A stretch of 64,000 bases of DNA from Bacillota bacterium (GCA_023460575.1 JAEWPQ010000060.1:31627-95626); one strand, 5' to 3'. Counted from the first letter of the stretch, positions 44,093 to 54,126 are shown. Notes: generated by a model from the letters alone, not told the origin. Program-made: numbers and translations.

Positions 44093-45202
44093 ATGTACAA
44101 AGAAAACGATTTAGTTGCAATAGGAAAAAGAGAAAATAATAAAAAAAGAAATTATCTTGTAGTAAACAGGCTGCAGGGAAAGCATATCCCTGTTAAGCCG
44201 TCAGCTGCACTTGCCATGTTTCAGTATCTTGGCAGAATGGTTCAATCAGAATATGGAGATGAACGTCTTTTGCTCATCGGTTTTGCTGAGACTGCCACTG
44301 CTGTAGGAGCGGCAGTTTCCGCTTGTTCAGGAGGTTATTATATGCAGACTACCAGGGAAAAAATCCCGGGAGTCAGCTATTTATACTTTTCAGAGGCTCA
44401 CAGTCACGCCACTGAGCAGAAACTCGTAAAGGAAGATATAGAAAATGTGATTAATAAAGTTGATCGCATTGTATTTGTTGAGGATGAAGTAACGACTGGC
44501 AATACCATTTTAAATATTATCCATTTGATCAGACGGTTATATCCGGAAAAAGTAAAATTTTCTGTGGCTTCGCTTTTAAACGGCATGAGTAAAGATTCAA
44601 AAGAGATATATGAGACAAACGGAATACGCACACACTGTCTTTTGAAAACGAATCATGATAAATATGGAGCTATTGCAGAATCGTTTAGGAACGAGGGGGA
44701 TTATTGCATTGAGAATTCCGAGACCTGTCTTTCAGCCTGTAAGGAGATAAGGTATACCGGGTACCTGGATGCCAGAAGAGTTGTTCTGGCTGACGATTAT
44801 CAGAAGGCATGTGACTGTTTGTGGCTGCAGATTAAGTCCGGTATTGATTTCCAGGATGCTGACAGCATTCTGGTTTTAGGGACAGAGGAATTTATGTACC
44901 CGGGGCTTTTTGCTGCATCTAAAATAGAACAATTGGGGAAGCAGGTATTATTTCATGCGACCACCAGGAGTCCCATTGTAACCAGCAAGGAACAGACATA
45001 TCCTTTACATACAAGGTATCAGTTAAACAGTGTATATGATAAGGACAGGACAACCTATGTATATGATCTCAGGCATTACGATCTGGTCCTTATTATTACT
45101 GACTCTCAGGGGGAAGACCAAGAAGGAATTAACAGTCTGGCCAATGCGTTGAGCAGCTGTGGTAATAACAAACTATTCTATATAAGGTGGTGTTGTAAAT
45201 GA
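44093..45202 (+). CDS. Phosphoribosyltransferase with C-terminal TRSP domain (Ter biosynthetic module)
   Basis: 369 residues. The PRPP loop is RIVFVEDEVTTGNTI (around residues 120-140) in an orotate-PRTase-like fold. The C-terminal part contains the eponymous TRSP signature (HATTRSPI), as in the PRTase_2/TRSP proteins of Ter operons. These are proposed to help make a nucleoside-like metabolite, without biochemical proof known to me. ATG 44093 has AAGGGGGA upstream and is chosen over ATG 44066. Its stop overlaps the next start by four bases (ATGA). Confidence 0.85.
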   Translation: MYKENDLVAIGKRENNKKRNYLVVNRLQGKHIPVKPSAALAMFQYLGRMVQSEYGDERLLLIGFAETATAVGAAVSACSGGYYMQTTREKIPGVSYLYFSEAHSHATEQKLVKEDIENVINKVDRIVFVEDEVTTGNTILNIIHLIRRLYPEKVKFSVASLLNGMSKDSKEIYETNGIRTHCLLKTNHDKYGAIAESFRNEGDYCIENSETCLSACKEIRYTGYLDARRVVLADDYQKACDCLWLQIKSGIDFQDADSILVLGTEEFMYPGLFAASKIEQLGKQVLFHATTRSPIVTSKEQTYPLHTRYQLNSVYDKDRTTYVYDLRHYDLVLIITDSQGEDQEGINSLANALSSCGNNKLFYIRWCCK

Positions 45203-46248
45203 GAAGCTCTTATTCGAAAGAGGATGTAATAATCCTTTTAAAAGATATTACCGGAATGGTAAGACCGCAGCCTGCCGAGGAGAGAGAAAAACTGATACAG
45301 GCAGGAAAACACTACTGTGAAATGCTCCCAATCGAGTACGTTCCGTCATTAAGGTATATGGAAGCTTATAAAGAAGCTCTTAAAAATTTTGGCGATGATA
45401 CCGCTTATTCGATAGGGAGACTGGCTGATAAAATAATGAAGAAAAAGGGACAGCAGGTAGTTCTTGTATCGCTGGCAAGAGCTGGAATACCAGTCGGCAT
45501 TCTGTTGAAACGGTATATTTGGTGGAAATATAAGGTGGATATTAAACATTATTCTATTTCTATCATTCGAGGTAAAGGGATTGATGAAAATGCAGTGTCT
45601 TATATTTTAGAAAGACATAAACCGGAAAACATTTTATTTGTTGATGGCTGGATCGGAAAAGGTGCAATACAAAATGAATTAAAAAAGGCTGTTAAAGAAT
45701 TTCCGGGTTTGTCCGAAGAACTGGCAGTAGCAGCTGACCCGGCAAATATTACAGAGCTGTCAGGAACGAATACAGATCTTCTTATCCCAAGCTCCTGTTT
45801 AAACAGCACTGTATCTGGTCTGATCAGCAGAACGTTTTTACGAGATGATATAATTGGAAAAGAAGATTTCCATGGAGCTGTTTTTTACGAGGAACTACAG
45901 AATGAAGATTTGTCTTATGATTTTATCAGAGAAATCGAATCGCGGTTTCAAAAGGAAAATCCGGTTGAAAGCGCCTGCTTAAAGCAGAAAGGTATTGAGA
46001 AAGTAAGGGAGATTGCAGATAAATTTCAAATCGGGGATATTAATCTGATTAAACCCGGTATCGGTGAAACAACCCGGGTATTGCTTCGGAGAGTACCATG
46101 GAAAATATTAATTGACTCTGGCAGCCGGGATGATGTTTCATTAAACCATATTAAAAAGTTGTCGGAGGAAAAAGGTGTCCCCATCGAATACGGCTTTCTT
46201 GGTAATTATAAAGCCTGTGGGATTATCAGAAAAATGGCAGATACATAA
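45199..46248 (+). CDS. StiP-family protein: PRTase-like domain plus PELOTA-type RNA-binding domain
   Basis: 349 residues, the regular partner of the TRSP protein. Residues about 70-270 are a PRTase-like domain (VLVSLARAGIPVGILLKRY; ENILFVDGWIGKGAIQNEL). Residues about 275-349 match the PELOTA-type domain (IGETTRVLLRRVPWKILIDS; EYGFLGNYKACGIIRKM). Databases call the family cysteine protease StiP, but the visible motifs fit a PRTase better. Translationally coupled to the upstream gene. Confidence 0.85.
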   Translation: MRSSYSKEDVIILLKDITGMVRPQPAEEREKLIQAGKHYCEMLPIEYVPSLRYMEAYKEALKNFGDDTAYSIGRLADKIMKKKGQQVVLVSLARAGIPVGILLKRYIWWKYKVDIKHYSISIIRGKGIDENAVSYILERHKPENILFVDGWIGKGAIQNELKKAVKEFPGLSEELAVAADPANITELSGTNTDLLIPSSCLNSTVSGLISRTFLRDDIIGKEDFHGAVFYEELQNEDLSYDFIREIESRFQKENPVESACLKQKGIEKVREIADKFQIGDINLIKPGIGETTRVLLRRVPWKILIDSGSRDDVSLNHIKKLSEEKGVPIEYGFLGNYKACGIIRKMADT

Positions 46249-46274
46249 GAGAGTATGAATGGCAGACACAATTG

Positions 46275-46314
46275 TAATGAGCTGGGGCAGGAATCAATAT
46301 CCCCCAGCTCATTA
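46275..46314. terminator. Bidirectional terminator between StiP and C-C lyase genes
   Basis: Perfect 13-bp stem TAATGAGCTGGGG / CCCCAGCTCATTA with a 14-base loop between convergent genes. Confidence 0.85.
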
Positions 46315-46345
46315 CTTATTAAAATATGTTCTTATGATAGACTGA

Positions 46346-47308
46346 TCATTTTGAAATTCCGTATGTCCTGGATAATGCGATTATCCTTTTAGCCCAGTTA
46401 TAATGGGTTTTGTACTCATTCATTCGTTCCATAGAGCTATTCCCGGAGACAAGAAGGCTGGATCCCTGCTTCCAGTCAAGAATGGACATTGCATCCTCAT
46501 AATCTTTTGAGGAGACCATATATGCTTCATTCACCAGGGGAATCTGTTTCGGATGAATGACAGTCTTGCCAATAAAACCGTTCAGACGGTCCAATTGCAG
46601 TTCGCTTCTAAGGCCACTGTCCCAATTTTCACCATTGTAATATTCCCAGACAGGACCGGAGAGTATGTAATCCATTCCAAAAACGGTCATAATATCGGTC
46701 AGAATGTTAGCAACCGGCCGTATATCATAAATGGTTTGGCTATCTGACCGGCGAAACCCAAAAGAATGGCACAGATCATTGCCGCCTACCCGAATGTTTA
46801 AAATCAGATCGGAAATTTTATCCAGCTTTTCTTTTAGACCGTATAGTATTTCATATCGATGCTGCAGATGAATCATGGTTGGGCTCTCAAGTATAGGCAT
46901 TATATAAATGGGGCGTTCAGAACGGGAATTGGCTTCTATTATGGAATGAATATAATTATCTGTATTTTCTAAGGATATCTTTGGAATTATAAATCCCTGA
47001 ACCAGGGCTGCAGCATCAGACAGATGAGCTAATAAACGGGTTATCTGCTCCGGTTCTCTTACTCGAATAAAGATCTTTGGTATATAAAAACCGTGATTTT
47101 CCTGTGCTTTAAATATATCGTTTAAAGAGTTGATTAACTGGTTTTCTGCTTCAGTCACATGGTCATCCCCGATGGTATCTTCGAGGCAGAGAGCAAATGA
47201 ATAGTTCTTACCGAAATTTTGCTTGATGATTGAATTCGCTGCAGTGTCATATGCGGCAGGGCAGTACAAAAGAGGTCCTACGCCACATGGTAATAATAAT
47301 GGATCCAT
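46346..47308 (-). CDS. HpcH/HpaI-CitE-type C-C bond lyase (Ter biosynthetic module)
   Basis: 320 residues, TIM-barrel aldolase of the citrate lyase beta-like group. Metal-binding Glu in IMPILESPTM, RVGGNDLCHSFG, and the closing motif GFIGKTVIHPKQIPLVNEA are visible. The family member coded with Ter PRTases is proposed to act on the same unknown metabolite. On the minus strand, divergent from the HtrA-like fusion gene and convergent with StiP. Start ATG 47308 with AAGGAG upstream. Confidence 0.85.
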   Translation of the reverse strand: MDPLLLPCGVGPLLYCPAAYDTAANSIIKQNFGKNYSFALCLEDTIGDDHVTEAENQLINSLNDIFKAQENHGFYIPKIFIRVREPEQITRLLAHLSDAAALVQGFIIPKISLENTDNYIHSIIEANSRSERPIYIMPILESPTMIHLQHRYEILYGLKEKLDKISDLILNIRVGGNDLCHSFGFRRSDSQTIYDIRPVANILTDIMTVFGMDYILSGPVWEYYNGENWDSGLRSELQLDRLNGFIGKTVIHPKQIPLVNEAYMVSSKDYEDAMSILDWKQGSSLLVSGNSSMERMNEYKTHYNWAKRIIALSRTYGISK

Positions 47309-47441
47309 AACAACTACTCCTTCTAAGGTCAGATTTGATAATTATAGCACCAATATGTCGCAAAAGATAGTTTTTTCTATAGTTGTGTGCTAAAATAGTC
47401 GATATATATCAAAAAATGTAAATTCGGGAGCCGGGCATAAA

Positions 47442-48755
47442 ATGAAGGTTCGATATAATGTGTTGAACATAACATCAATTATGGCGTTTGCAAGCGTAAA
47501 GGGTGGTCTTAATCACAGCTGTAAAGATGTATATTTTCTGAGCTGCATCGGACAGGATGATCACTATTTAAAAATGATCAGTCAGATGGATGGAGTGCTT
47601 TCAGAACGTGTACAGCAGGGACAGGGAAACTACATACGGTTAAAGGGACTTCCGGGATTCGAAAGCACGGAAGAAATAAGTTATTACCGCGGCTGCTATG
47701 AACAATGGCAAAAGAGCGGAAGGCGTTGTCTGACAGGGAAAAACATATCTTTTTGTAAAGAGCTGGAAGAAGCTGTCAGAGAAGCTATGGAAAAAACCAC
47801 TGAGAAGTACAGAGAATATTCCAAAGGCGCCAGTGAATCAATGGAAAGCAATTTTATTATTAAACTTATTTACTGGCTGGACTGCGCCGCCTGGGGGATT
47901 CTGACAAATTGGAATGAGGCAGGTACCTGTAAATTTGTTGTAAGCGGTGCGGTAAAAAATCATGAGTATTTATTTCTGTATTTTCTTACGCTTCTTGGAA
48001 TAGATGTAATGTTATTAATGCCGGAAGGAAATAAAGGTATTGATAAGTCTTTGCTTTACCTGTCCTCTCAATTGGTTCTGGGACCCTGTTCGCCGGCCGA
48101 TATTCCTTTCTATGAGAGAAAGGAATATAATATTGAACCGTGCCATGATCAGTCTTTGGATTCAACTGAGGGAAGATGCGTGAAGAATTTTGAGGAATTG
48201 GCCAAGGTTGCCGCCTCTGTCGTAATGATAGCGGTTCATGACCGGGAGGGGAATATTACAGCAACGGGTTCCGGAATTATAATCAGTGCAGATGGATATA
48301 TTCTCACCAATCATCATGTTATACATGGAGGCTCCTTCTATACCGTACGGATTGAGGAGGATGAGGCGTTGTATACAACTGATGAGGTGATAAAGGATAA
48401 TTCTTTTCTGGATCTGGCTTTAATCAGGATAGATGGCAAGATGCCAAGACCTGCTCCCCTTTATCAGGGGAGTGATAAATTGGTAAGAGGACAGAAAGTG
48501 GTAGCGATTGGAAGCCCTCTTGGGATGTTTAACTCAGTATCGGATGGTATCATATCCGGATTACGTACTATTGATGATGTGAAAATGATACAGTTCACGG
48601 CTCCGATTTCCCATGGAAGTTCCGGCGGTGCTCTTATTAATCTTTATGGAGAGATAATCGGCATCAGCACGGCGGGATTTGACAGGGGACAAAATTTAAA
48701 TCTGGCAGTAAGCTACGTAGAAATTGATAAATTCGCCCGTGGCTTTTATAAATGA
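47442..48755 (+). CDS. YceG-like domain fused to HtrA-like serine protease
   Basis: 437 residues. Residues about 1-220 resemble a half-length YceG-type module (WLDCAAWGILTNW; LFLYFLTLLGIDVMLLMPEG), the same pattern as in the full YceG protein two genes on. Residues about 250-437 form a trypsin/HtrA-like protease with a complete triad: H292 (LTNHHVIHG), D324 (LDLALIRI) and S394 (HGSSGGAL). No signal peptide, membrane helix or PDZ is seen, so it should act in the cytoplasm. ATG 47442 with GGGAG upstream. It is a rare fusion that couples proteolysis to the Ter system. Confidence 0.85.
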   Translation: MKVRYNVLNITSIMAFASVKGGLNHSCKDVYFLSCIGQDDHYLKMISQMDGVLSERVQQGQGNYIRLKGLPGFESTEEISYYRGCYEQWQKSGRRCLTGKNISFCKELEEAVREAMEKTTEKYREYSKGASESMESNFIIKLIYWLDCAAWGILTNWNEAGTCKFVVSGAVKNHEYLFLYFLTLLGIDVMLLMPEGNKGIDKSLLYLSSQLVLGPCSPADIPFYERKEYNIEPCHDQSLDSTEGRCVKNFEELAKVAASVVMIAVHDREGNITATGSGIIISADGYILTNHHVIHGGSFYTVRIEEDEALYTTDEVIKDNSFLDLALIRIDGKMPRPAPLYQGSDKLVRGQKVVAIGSPLGMFNSVSDGIISGLRTIDDVKMIQFTAPISHGSSGGALINLYGEIIGISTAGFDRGQNLNLAVSYVEIDKFARGFYK

Positions 48756-48812
48756 CAGAATAACAGCAAATATAACATATTTTTTTGTAATACGTTTTAA
48801 TGACTCGAATTG

Positions 48813-48841
48813 TTGTGAAACATGTATTATTATGCTATAAT
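48813..48841 (+). promoter_or_regulatory. Promoter of the rhomboid-YceG-TelA-TerD operon
   Basis: TTGTGA (48813-48818), 17-base spacer, TATAAT (48836-48841), 30 bases before the rhomboid gene's start codon. Confidence 0.7.
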
Positions 48842-48871
48842 AAACAAGCTTAAGACTAAGGGGGAGATGTT

Positions 48872-49462
48872 ATGAAACAAAAAAAAATCCTGATTTCGTT
48901 CAATTCTCCAATAATTCTTGGATTTACATTCCTGTGTTTTATTGCCTTAATTTTAAATTATATTACACACGGCACCACCAATCGGCTGTTTTTCAGCATA
49001 TACCGTTCATCCCCTTGGAATCCCCTGTTTTATATCCGGCTGATTGGTCACGTATTTGGACATGCGGGCTGGGAACATTTTTTTGGAAATATTACATTAA
49101 TACTTGTAGTAGGACCTCTGTTGGAAGAAAAGTATGGTTCGGTTAATTTAAGTCTCGTCATATTATTTACTGCATTGATAACGGGGATTTTTAATCTGAT
49201 TCTCTTTCCCGATACTCAGCTCCTGGGAGCCAGCGGTGTTGTTTTTGCATGTATAATGCTTTCATCTATGACCAGCATAACAGAAGGCAGCATTCCCGTC
49301 ACATTTATTTTGGTAACAATTATTTACATTGGCGGTCAGATTTTTGATGGAATCTTTACAAGAGACAATGTATCACATCTTACCCACATTATGGGAGGTG
49401 TGGTTGGAGTGGTTATGGGCTATATTCTGAACAATAAAAAACAAAACAGATATTGCAGGTGA
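48872..49462 (+). CDS. Rhomboid family intramembrane serine protease
   Basis: 196 residues with six predicted membrane helices. The catalytic Ser is S121 in LLGASGVVFA (GxSG) and the His is H172 in SHLTHIMGGVVG; the preceding GHAGWEHFFGN matches the conserved HxxxxHxxxN helix. It would cleave membrane proteins within the bilayer. First gene of an operon with YceG, TelA and TerD. RBS GGGGGAG. A rhomboid in a Ter operon is uncommon. Confidence 0.9.
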   Translation: MKQKKILISFNSPIILGFTFLCFIALILNYITHGTTNRLFFSIYRSSPWNPLFYIRLIGHVFGHAGWEHFFGNITLILVVGPLLEEKYGSVNLSLVILFTALITGIFNLILFPDTQLLGASGVVFACIMLSSMTSITEGSIPVTFILVTIIYIGGQIFDGIFTRDNVSHLTHIMGGVVGVVMGYILNNKKQNRYCR

Positions 49463-49471
49463 TAACAAAGG

Positions 49472-51745
49472 ATGTTTAAACACAGAATTCTCCAAAATTT
49501 AGATGAATATTTTCTTGATCTTAACCGAAGGGGAGGAAATTACGTATTCTTCTATCGGTTTAACGGTTTAAACAGGGAAGTTATGCAGTTTTTAAAACGA
49601 TATTATGAGACGGCCAGATTGAATGGTGTGATTCTGGAGGGAAAAATCCCTAACCCGGAAGAAAGAAATCTGGAATATTATAATGAGATGATGGGAAATG
49701 ATTTTCAGCTCAGCATGGGCTTTCTTATTAACAGCTTGAAAAAATGGCTTCCCAGAATGAATGGATATCAGTTGGAAACAGTATCAGCTGCCATATATGA
49801 TACCCTGGATCTTATGAGAAAAGAGGGTAAGAATGATAATATGCTGAAAAATGCATATGTAAAATATATGTGCTGGCTGTACTATAAGTTCGAGAGAATT
49901 GTAAGCTGCCTTGGTTCGGAACAGATTCCTAAGATTTTGTATGAAGGAGAGATCAGCAATTATGAGTTAAAGCTTATATCCATTCTTTCCAGTGCAGGCT
50001 GTGATGTTGTTCTGCTTCAGCATCAGGGAGACAGCGGCTATCTTAAGACAGACAAAGAATCCAGACTGTCTGATGTGTATCCGATGACAGGGCTTGAACC
50101 ATTTCCGAAATCCTTCTCCATCAGTAAATTCCAGGAGGAAATCGAAGAAGATAAGCAGCTTGAGCGCATGTATGGTCCACTCCCTGAATTAACAGCCTGT
50201 ACCAACAAGTGGACAGAAAAAAAAGGACTGGAAGATGTTTTAAAAGGTGTTATGGCGAGAGGCAGTGATTCAGTTACATTTTATAACTGCTACTTGCGGA
50301 TAAATGGAGTAGAGGATAAGCTTACCTATTTGAACGAGCTGTATCAATTTTATTTACAACTGAAAAGTACAAAAAGAGATCTGGTCATTATTAATCATGA
50401 CATTATGATTCCGGATATGGATGAGATTGCTTTAATTAAAAGAAACAACTACAGCTCCGTTAAACAGATGTTGGGAGATTTATCCGGGAATATAAAATAT
50501 CCGGCTAATCATGAACTTCAAAAACTGATAAAAAAAGCATTTTTGGATGTGTTGCTGGAAAATGAAAAAAAATCAGATTACAGCTTAAATAAAATAGCAA
50601 ATCAGGCGATTTATATATTGTGCTGGTTAAATCGTTACATTCCTAAACTGTTCCCCTGCTGGTCGCCTCCTATGGCAGCATGCTTTATTTATTTAGGCGG
50701 TATAAAAAATGATAATGAAGTCCTTTTTGTAAAAATTCTTTCAAGGATTCCTGTTGATGTCTTAATACTAAATCCTAACCGAAATACCAGATGTGCGTTG
50801 GAAGACGGACTGCTTTATGAAATCAGTCATGAGGAATCCATGGAAGTGGAAGAATTTCCCTGTGTGAGCGGGGATATCCGTATGGGGACTGCTGCGTATC
50901 ATGCGGAGCGGGAACTGGATGGATTGCTCTATCAGGATACCGGTCTTTATAGAGATTACCAGTACCGAAAGGGGAATTCAGTAATTTTAAGGACCATGTA
51001 TGAGGAGATTTCTATTTTGTGGGATCAGGAGCTGAAATATCGTCCGAATTTCAGCGTCGTGAATGATCAGGTAACCCTGCCTGTGATTTTTTCCAGAATA
51101 TCAGGAGTTAAGGAAGGCCCGGTTTCCACATATTGGTCTGATATAAAACGATTAAAGACGGAAGACACTCTGTTGATAAAGAAAACTCCTTTTCTTAATC
51201 CTGTTGATTTTAATCCGATAAAGCAGTATGCAACCGAATTTCTGAAAAACGGCAGAGTGCAGCGGAATAAAATTAAAACCCATAAAGCTTATACATATGC
51301 GTTTTTAAGGGAGGAAGTACAGGATTATCTTCTGGATAAGTTTCAGCTTTTACTGGATCAGAAAATAATAAAAGGTACCTTTGAAAATGGTACGGAATAC
51401 ACCATTGCATCTGTGGTGTTGAATTTAAATCATGAGATCTTAAGGCTGATGCAGAAGTTTGATTTCACCAAAAAAAATCCCAAGATGATTTTTATAAATA
51501 CCACAGAAACCATATTTTCCTTAGAGGACAGTATTTTGATGGCTTTCTTAAATCTTTTGGGATTCGATATAATAATATTTATTCCGACCGGTTACCAAAC
51601 CGTGGAAAAGTACTTTACGAATAAAATAATGGAAGAACATCAGATTGGTGAATACAGATATGAACTGGAACCGCCTGATTTCGACACTGTTTTAGCAAAT
51701 AACAGCCAGCCATGGCTTCATAGAATCTTTAAAAGGGGGAACTAA
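49472..51745 (+). CDS. YceG-like protein of Ter operon
   Basis: 757 residues, cytosolic. It contains two related YceG modules: residues about 1-250 (FLINSLKKWLPRMNGYQLET; LISILSSAGCDVVLLQHQG) and about 480-757 (SILMAFLNLLGFDIIIFIPTG). Also a middle region with ACFIYLGGIKNDNEVLFVKI. YceG family proteins occur with TelA/TerD in Firmicutes; the role is unknown. It starts ten bases after the rhomboid stop and ends one base before telA. Confidence 0.82.
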   Translation: MFKHRILQNLDEYFLDLNRRGGNYVFFYRFNGLNREVMQFLKRYYETARLNGVILEGKIPNPEERNLEYYNEMMGNDFQLSMGFLINSLKKWLPRMNGYQLETVSAAIYDTLDLMRKEGKNDNMLKNAYVKYMCWLYYKFERIVSCLGSEQIPKILYEGEISNYELKLISILSSAGCDVVLLQHQGDSGYLKTDKESRLSDVYPMTGLEPFPKSFSISKFQEEIEEDKQLERMYGPLPELTACTNKWTEKKGLEDVLKGVMARGSDSVTFYNCYLRINGVEDKLTYLNELYQFYLQLKSTKRDLVIINHDIMIPDMDEIALIKRNNYSSVKQMLGDLSGNIKYPANHELQKLIKKAFLDVLLENEKKSDYSLNKIANQAIYILCWLNRYIPKLFPCWSPPMAACFIYLGGIKNDNEVLFVKILSRIPVDVLILNPNRNTRCALEDGLLYEISHEESMEVEEFPCVSGDIRMGTAAYHAERELDGLLYQDTGLYRDYQYRKGNSVILRTMYEEISILWDQELKYRPNFSVVNDQVTLPVIFSRISGVKEGPVSTYWSDIKRLKTEDTLLIKKTPFLNPVDFNPIKQYATEFLKNGRVQRNKIKTHKAYTYAFLREEVQDYLLDKFQLLLDQKIIKGTFENGTEYTIASVVLNLNHEILRLMQKFDFTKKNPKMIFINTTETIFSLEDSILMAFLNLLGFDIIIFIPTGYQTVEKYFTNKIMEEHQIGEYRYELEPPDFDTVLANNSQPWLHRIFKRGN

Positions 51746-51746
51746 A

Positions 51747-52898
51747 ATGGGCTTGGACTTTAGTAAAGCACAGCCACAGCAATCAGCTGTAAGCACACAA
51801 TCATCAACGCAAAGTGAGACAGAACCAGCGGTTTATGACATTTCGTCAGACAGAGAGCAGCTTAATCTGGCATTGACCAATTCACCGGAGGTGGATGCGT
51901 TAGTCAGCCAGATTGAGGTAAACAATTTAGAAACAATTGTATCCTTTGGTGCAGGTGCAGCAGAGGAAATATCAAAAGCTTCCGATGTAGTTTTAAATGG
52001 TATGAATATGTCTCAGTTAGATGGCTCCAGTGAAATGCTTAATACACTGGCAAAAATTATGTCGAAGTTTGACATAGAGGAGATCAAAGAAAAGCCGGGA
52101 CTGCTTGGCAAGCTGTTTGGGAATTTACGCAAGCAGCTGGACAGGATCCTGGACAAGTATCATACCATGGGTGGAGAAGTAGATAAAATCTATGTTCAGT
52201 TAAAACAGTATGAATCTGAGATTAAGCAGTCTAACAGAAAGCTCAATCAGATGTTTGATGCAAACGTAGCCTATTATCATGAACTGGTAAAGTATATTCT
52301 GGCAGGAGAGCAGGGAATTCGGGAACTGGAAACCTACATAGCAGGACGGCGTTCTGAGATGGAATCTACTGGTGATAATTCCATACAGTTTGAGATCCAG
52401 AGTCTGGAACAGGCTTTAATGATGCTGGAGCAAAGGACACAGGATTTAAGAACTGCTGAGAATGTTGCCATGCAGTCCATTCCCATGATTAAGACCATGG
52501 AATTCAGCAATATGAATCTGGTCCGTAAGATTAATTCTGCGTTTATCATTACTTTACCGGTATTTAAACAGGCACTGGCTCAGGCTATTATGCTTAAGCG
52601 TCAGAGAATACAGGCAGAAGCCATGTCAGCCCTTGATGAAAAAACCAATGAAATGCTGATTAAAAATGCCCGTAATACTGTTGAACAGTCCAAGATGACC
52701 GCCAGACTGGCTTCGGGAAGTTCCATAAAGATTGAGACTCTGGAGACTACATGGAGAACCATTGTTGATGGTATAGAAGAAACCAGACAGATTCAGGATA
52801 ATGCCAGAAGGCAGCGGGTTGAAGATCAGGCAAGACTGGAAGTTATTAAAAAAGATTTTAACAGCAGGTATCATATGCCAAATTCGGCAAAAATATAA
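51747..52898 (+). CDS. TelA/KlaA-family toxic anion resistance protein
   Basis: 383 residues, mostly helical coiled-coil (about 60-370) with the TelA family pattern LPVFKQALAQAIMLKRQRI and LDEKTNEMLIKNARNTVEQS. A Q/S-rich disordered N-terminus (residues 6-30) precedes it. TelA proteins act with TerD in resistance to tellurite, oxidants and other stress. RBS AGGGGGAA overlaps the end of the YceG gene. Confidence 0.9.
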   Translation: MGLDFSKAQPQQSAVSTQSSTQSETEPAVYDISSDREQLNLALTNSPEVDALVSQIEVNNLETIVSFGAGAAEEISKASDVVLNGMNMSQLDGSSEMLNTLAKIMSKFDIEEIKEKPGLLGKLFGNLRKQLDRILDKYHTMGGEVDKIYVQLKQYESEIKQSNRKLNQMFDANVAYYHELVKYILAGEQGIRELETYIAGRRSEMESTGDNSIQFEIQSLEQALMMLEQRTQDLRTAENVAMQSIPMIKTMEFSNMNLVRKINSAFIITLPVFKQALAQAIMLKRQRIQAEAMSALDEKTNEMLIKNARNTVEQSKMTARLASGSSIKIETLETTWRTIVDGIEETRQIQDNARRQRVEDQARLEVIKKDFNSRYHMPNSAKI

Positions 52899-52925
52899 AA
52901 TTGAGATTACAGGAGGATATTGTAT

Positions 52926-53507
52926 ATGCCAATTAATTTATCAAAAGGACAAAAGGTTGATCTGACAAAAGGAAATCCAGGACTGAAAAACATAATGGTA
53001 GGATTAGGCTGGGATGTAAATGCCTTTGATTCCGGCGTTGCATTTGATCTGGATGCGGCAGCATTTTTATTGGCTGATACAGGAAAATGCCCTACAGAAA
53101 AGGAATTTATTTTCTATGGAAATCTAGCCCATACAAGCCAGTCAGTGAAACATATGGGAGATAACTTAACGGGTGAAGGAGATGGGGATGATGAGCAGAT
53201 ACAGATTGATTTAACACGTATTCCTGCTAATATAACAAAAGTTGCATTTACTGTAACCATTTACGATGGTGAGGCAAGAAGACAGAATTTTGGTCAGGTA
53301 ATCAACTCCTTTATCCGAATTGTAGATGAATCTACCAATACAGAATTGATACGCTATGATCTGGGGGAGGATTTCTCCATTGAAACGGCTGTTGTGGTAG
53401 GAGAACTGTACAGACACAACGGGGAATGGAAATTTAATGCAATCGGAAGCGGTTTTCAGGGTGGTCTGGCTGCACTTTGTTCTCATTATGGAATTGATGC
53501 ATCATAA
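52926..53507 (+). CDS. TerD family calcium-binding stress protein (first copy)
   Basis: 193 residues. TerD beta-sandwich signature: GLGWDVNAFDSGVAFDLDAA and DNLTGEGDGDDEQI, whose acidic residues bind two Ca2+. ATG 52926, nine bases after AGGAGG, is chosen over a TTG six bases earlier. It is the first of three tandem copies. Confidence 0.93.
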   Translation: MPINLSKGQKVDLTKGNPGLKNIMVGLGWDVNAFDSGVAFDLDAAAFLLADTGKCPTEKEFIFYGNLAHTSQSVKHMGDNLTGEGDGDDEQIQIDLTRIPANITKVAFTVTIYDGEARRQNFGQVINSFIRIVDESTNTELIRYDLGEDFSIETAVVVGELYRHNGEWKFNAIGSGFQGGLAALCSHYGIDAS

Positions 53508-53522
53508 GCAGGAGGAAATCAT

Positions 53523-54104
53523 ATGTCAGTAAGTTTACAAAAAGGTCAGAAAGTTAGTATTACCAAGGGAAATCCCGGCCTTACAAAGGTAGTGGTAGGG
53601 ATTGGCTGGGATGTGAACCAGTTTGATACGGGCGGTGACTTTGATTTGGATACTGCCGCTTTTTTGCTCGCTGATACTGGAAGAGTATCCAGATCAGAGG
53701 ATTTTGTGTTTTTTGGTAATTTAGTACATCCGTCAGGCTGTGCAGAACACATGGGAGATAATCTGACCGGAGCTGGTGAAGGCGATGATGAACAGATTAA
53801 AGTGAATCTTTCCATGGTACCGGAAAACATAACAAAAATTGCATTTTCGGTTACAATTTATGAAGCTGAACAAAGAAGGCAGAACTTTGGACAGGTTTCC
53901 CGTGCATTTATCCGGATTTATAATGAAACCACAGGAGAAGAACTGCTAAGATATGATTTGGGAGAAGATTTTTCCATTGAAACAGCTGCGGTATTCGGTG
54001 AGTTGTATAAGAACAATGGTGAGTGGAAATTTAATGCCATTGGAAGCGGTTATCAGGGAGGCCTGGCCGCTTTATGCTCTAACTTTGGAGTAGATGTGGA
54101 ATAA
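53523..54104 (+). CDS. TerD family calcium-binding stress protein (second copy)
   Basis: 193 residues, close to the first copy with the same Ca2+ motifs (GIGWDVNQFDTGGDFDLDTA; DNLTGAGEGDDEQI). RBS CAGGAGG. Spaced 15 bases from the first copy. Probably works in the same multimeric assembly. Confidence 0.93.
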   Translation: MSVSLQKGQKVSITKGNPGLTKVVVGIGWDVNQFDTGGDFDLDTAAFLLADTGRVSRSEDFVFFGNLVHPSGCAEHMGDNLTGAGEGDDEQIKVNLSMVPENITKIAFSVTIYEAEQRRQNFGQVSRAFIRIYNETTGEELLRYDLGEDFSIETAAVFGELYKNNGEWKFNAIGSGYQGGLAALCSNFGVDVE

Positions 54105-54126
54105 AAACATAACAGGAGGATTACAT

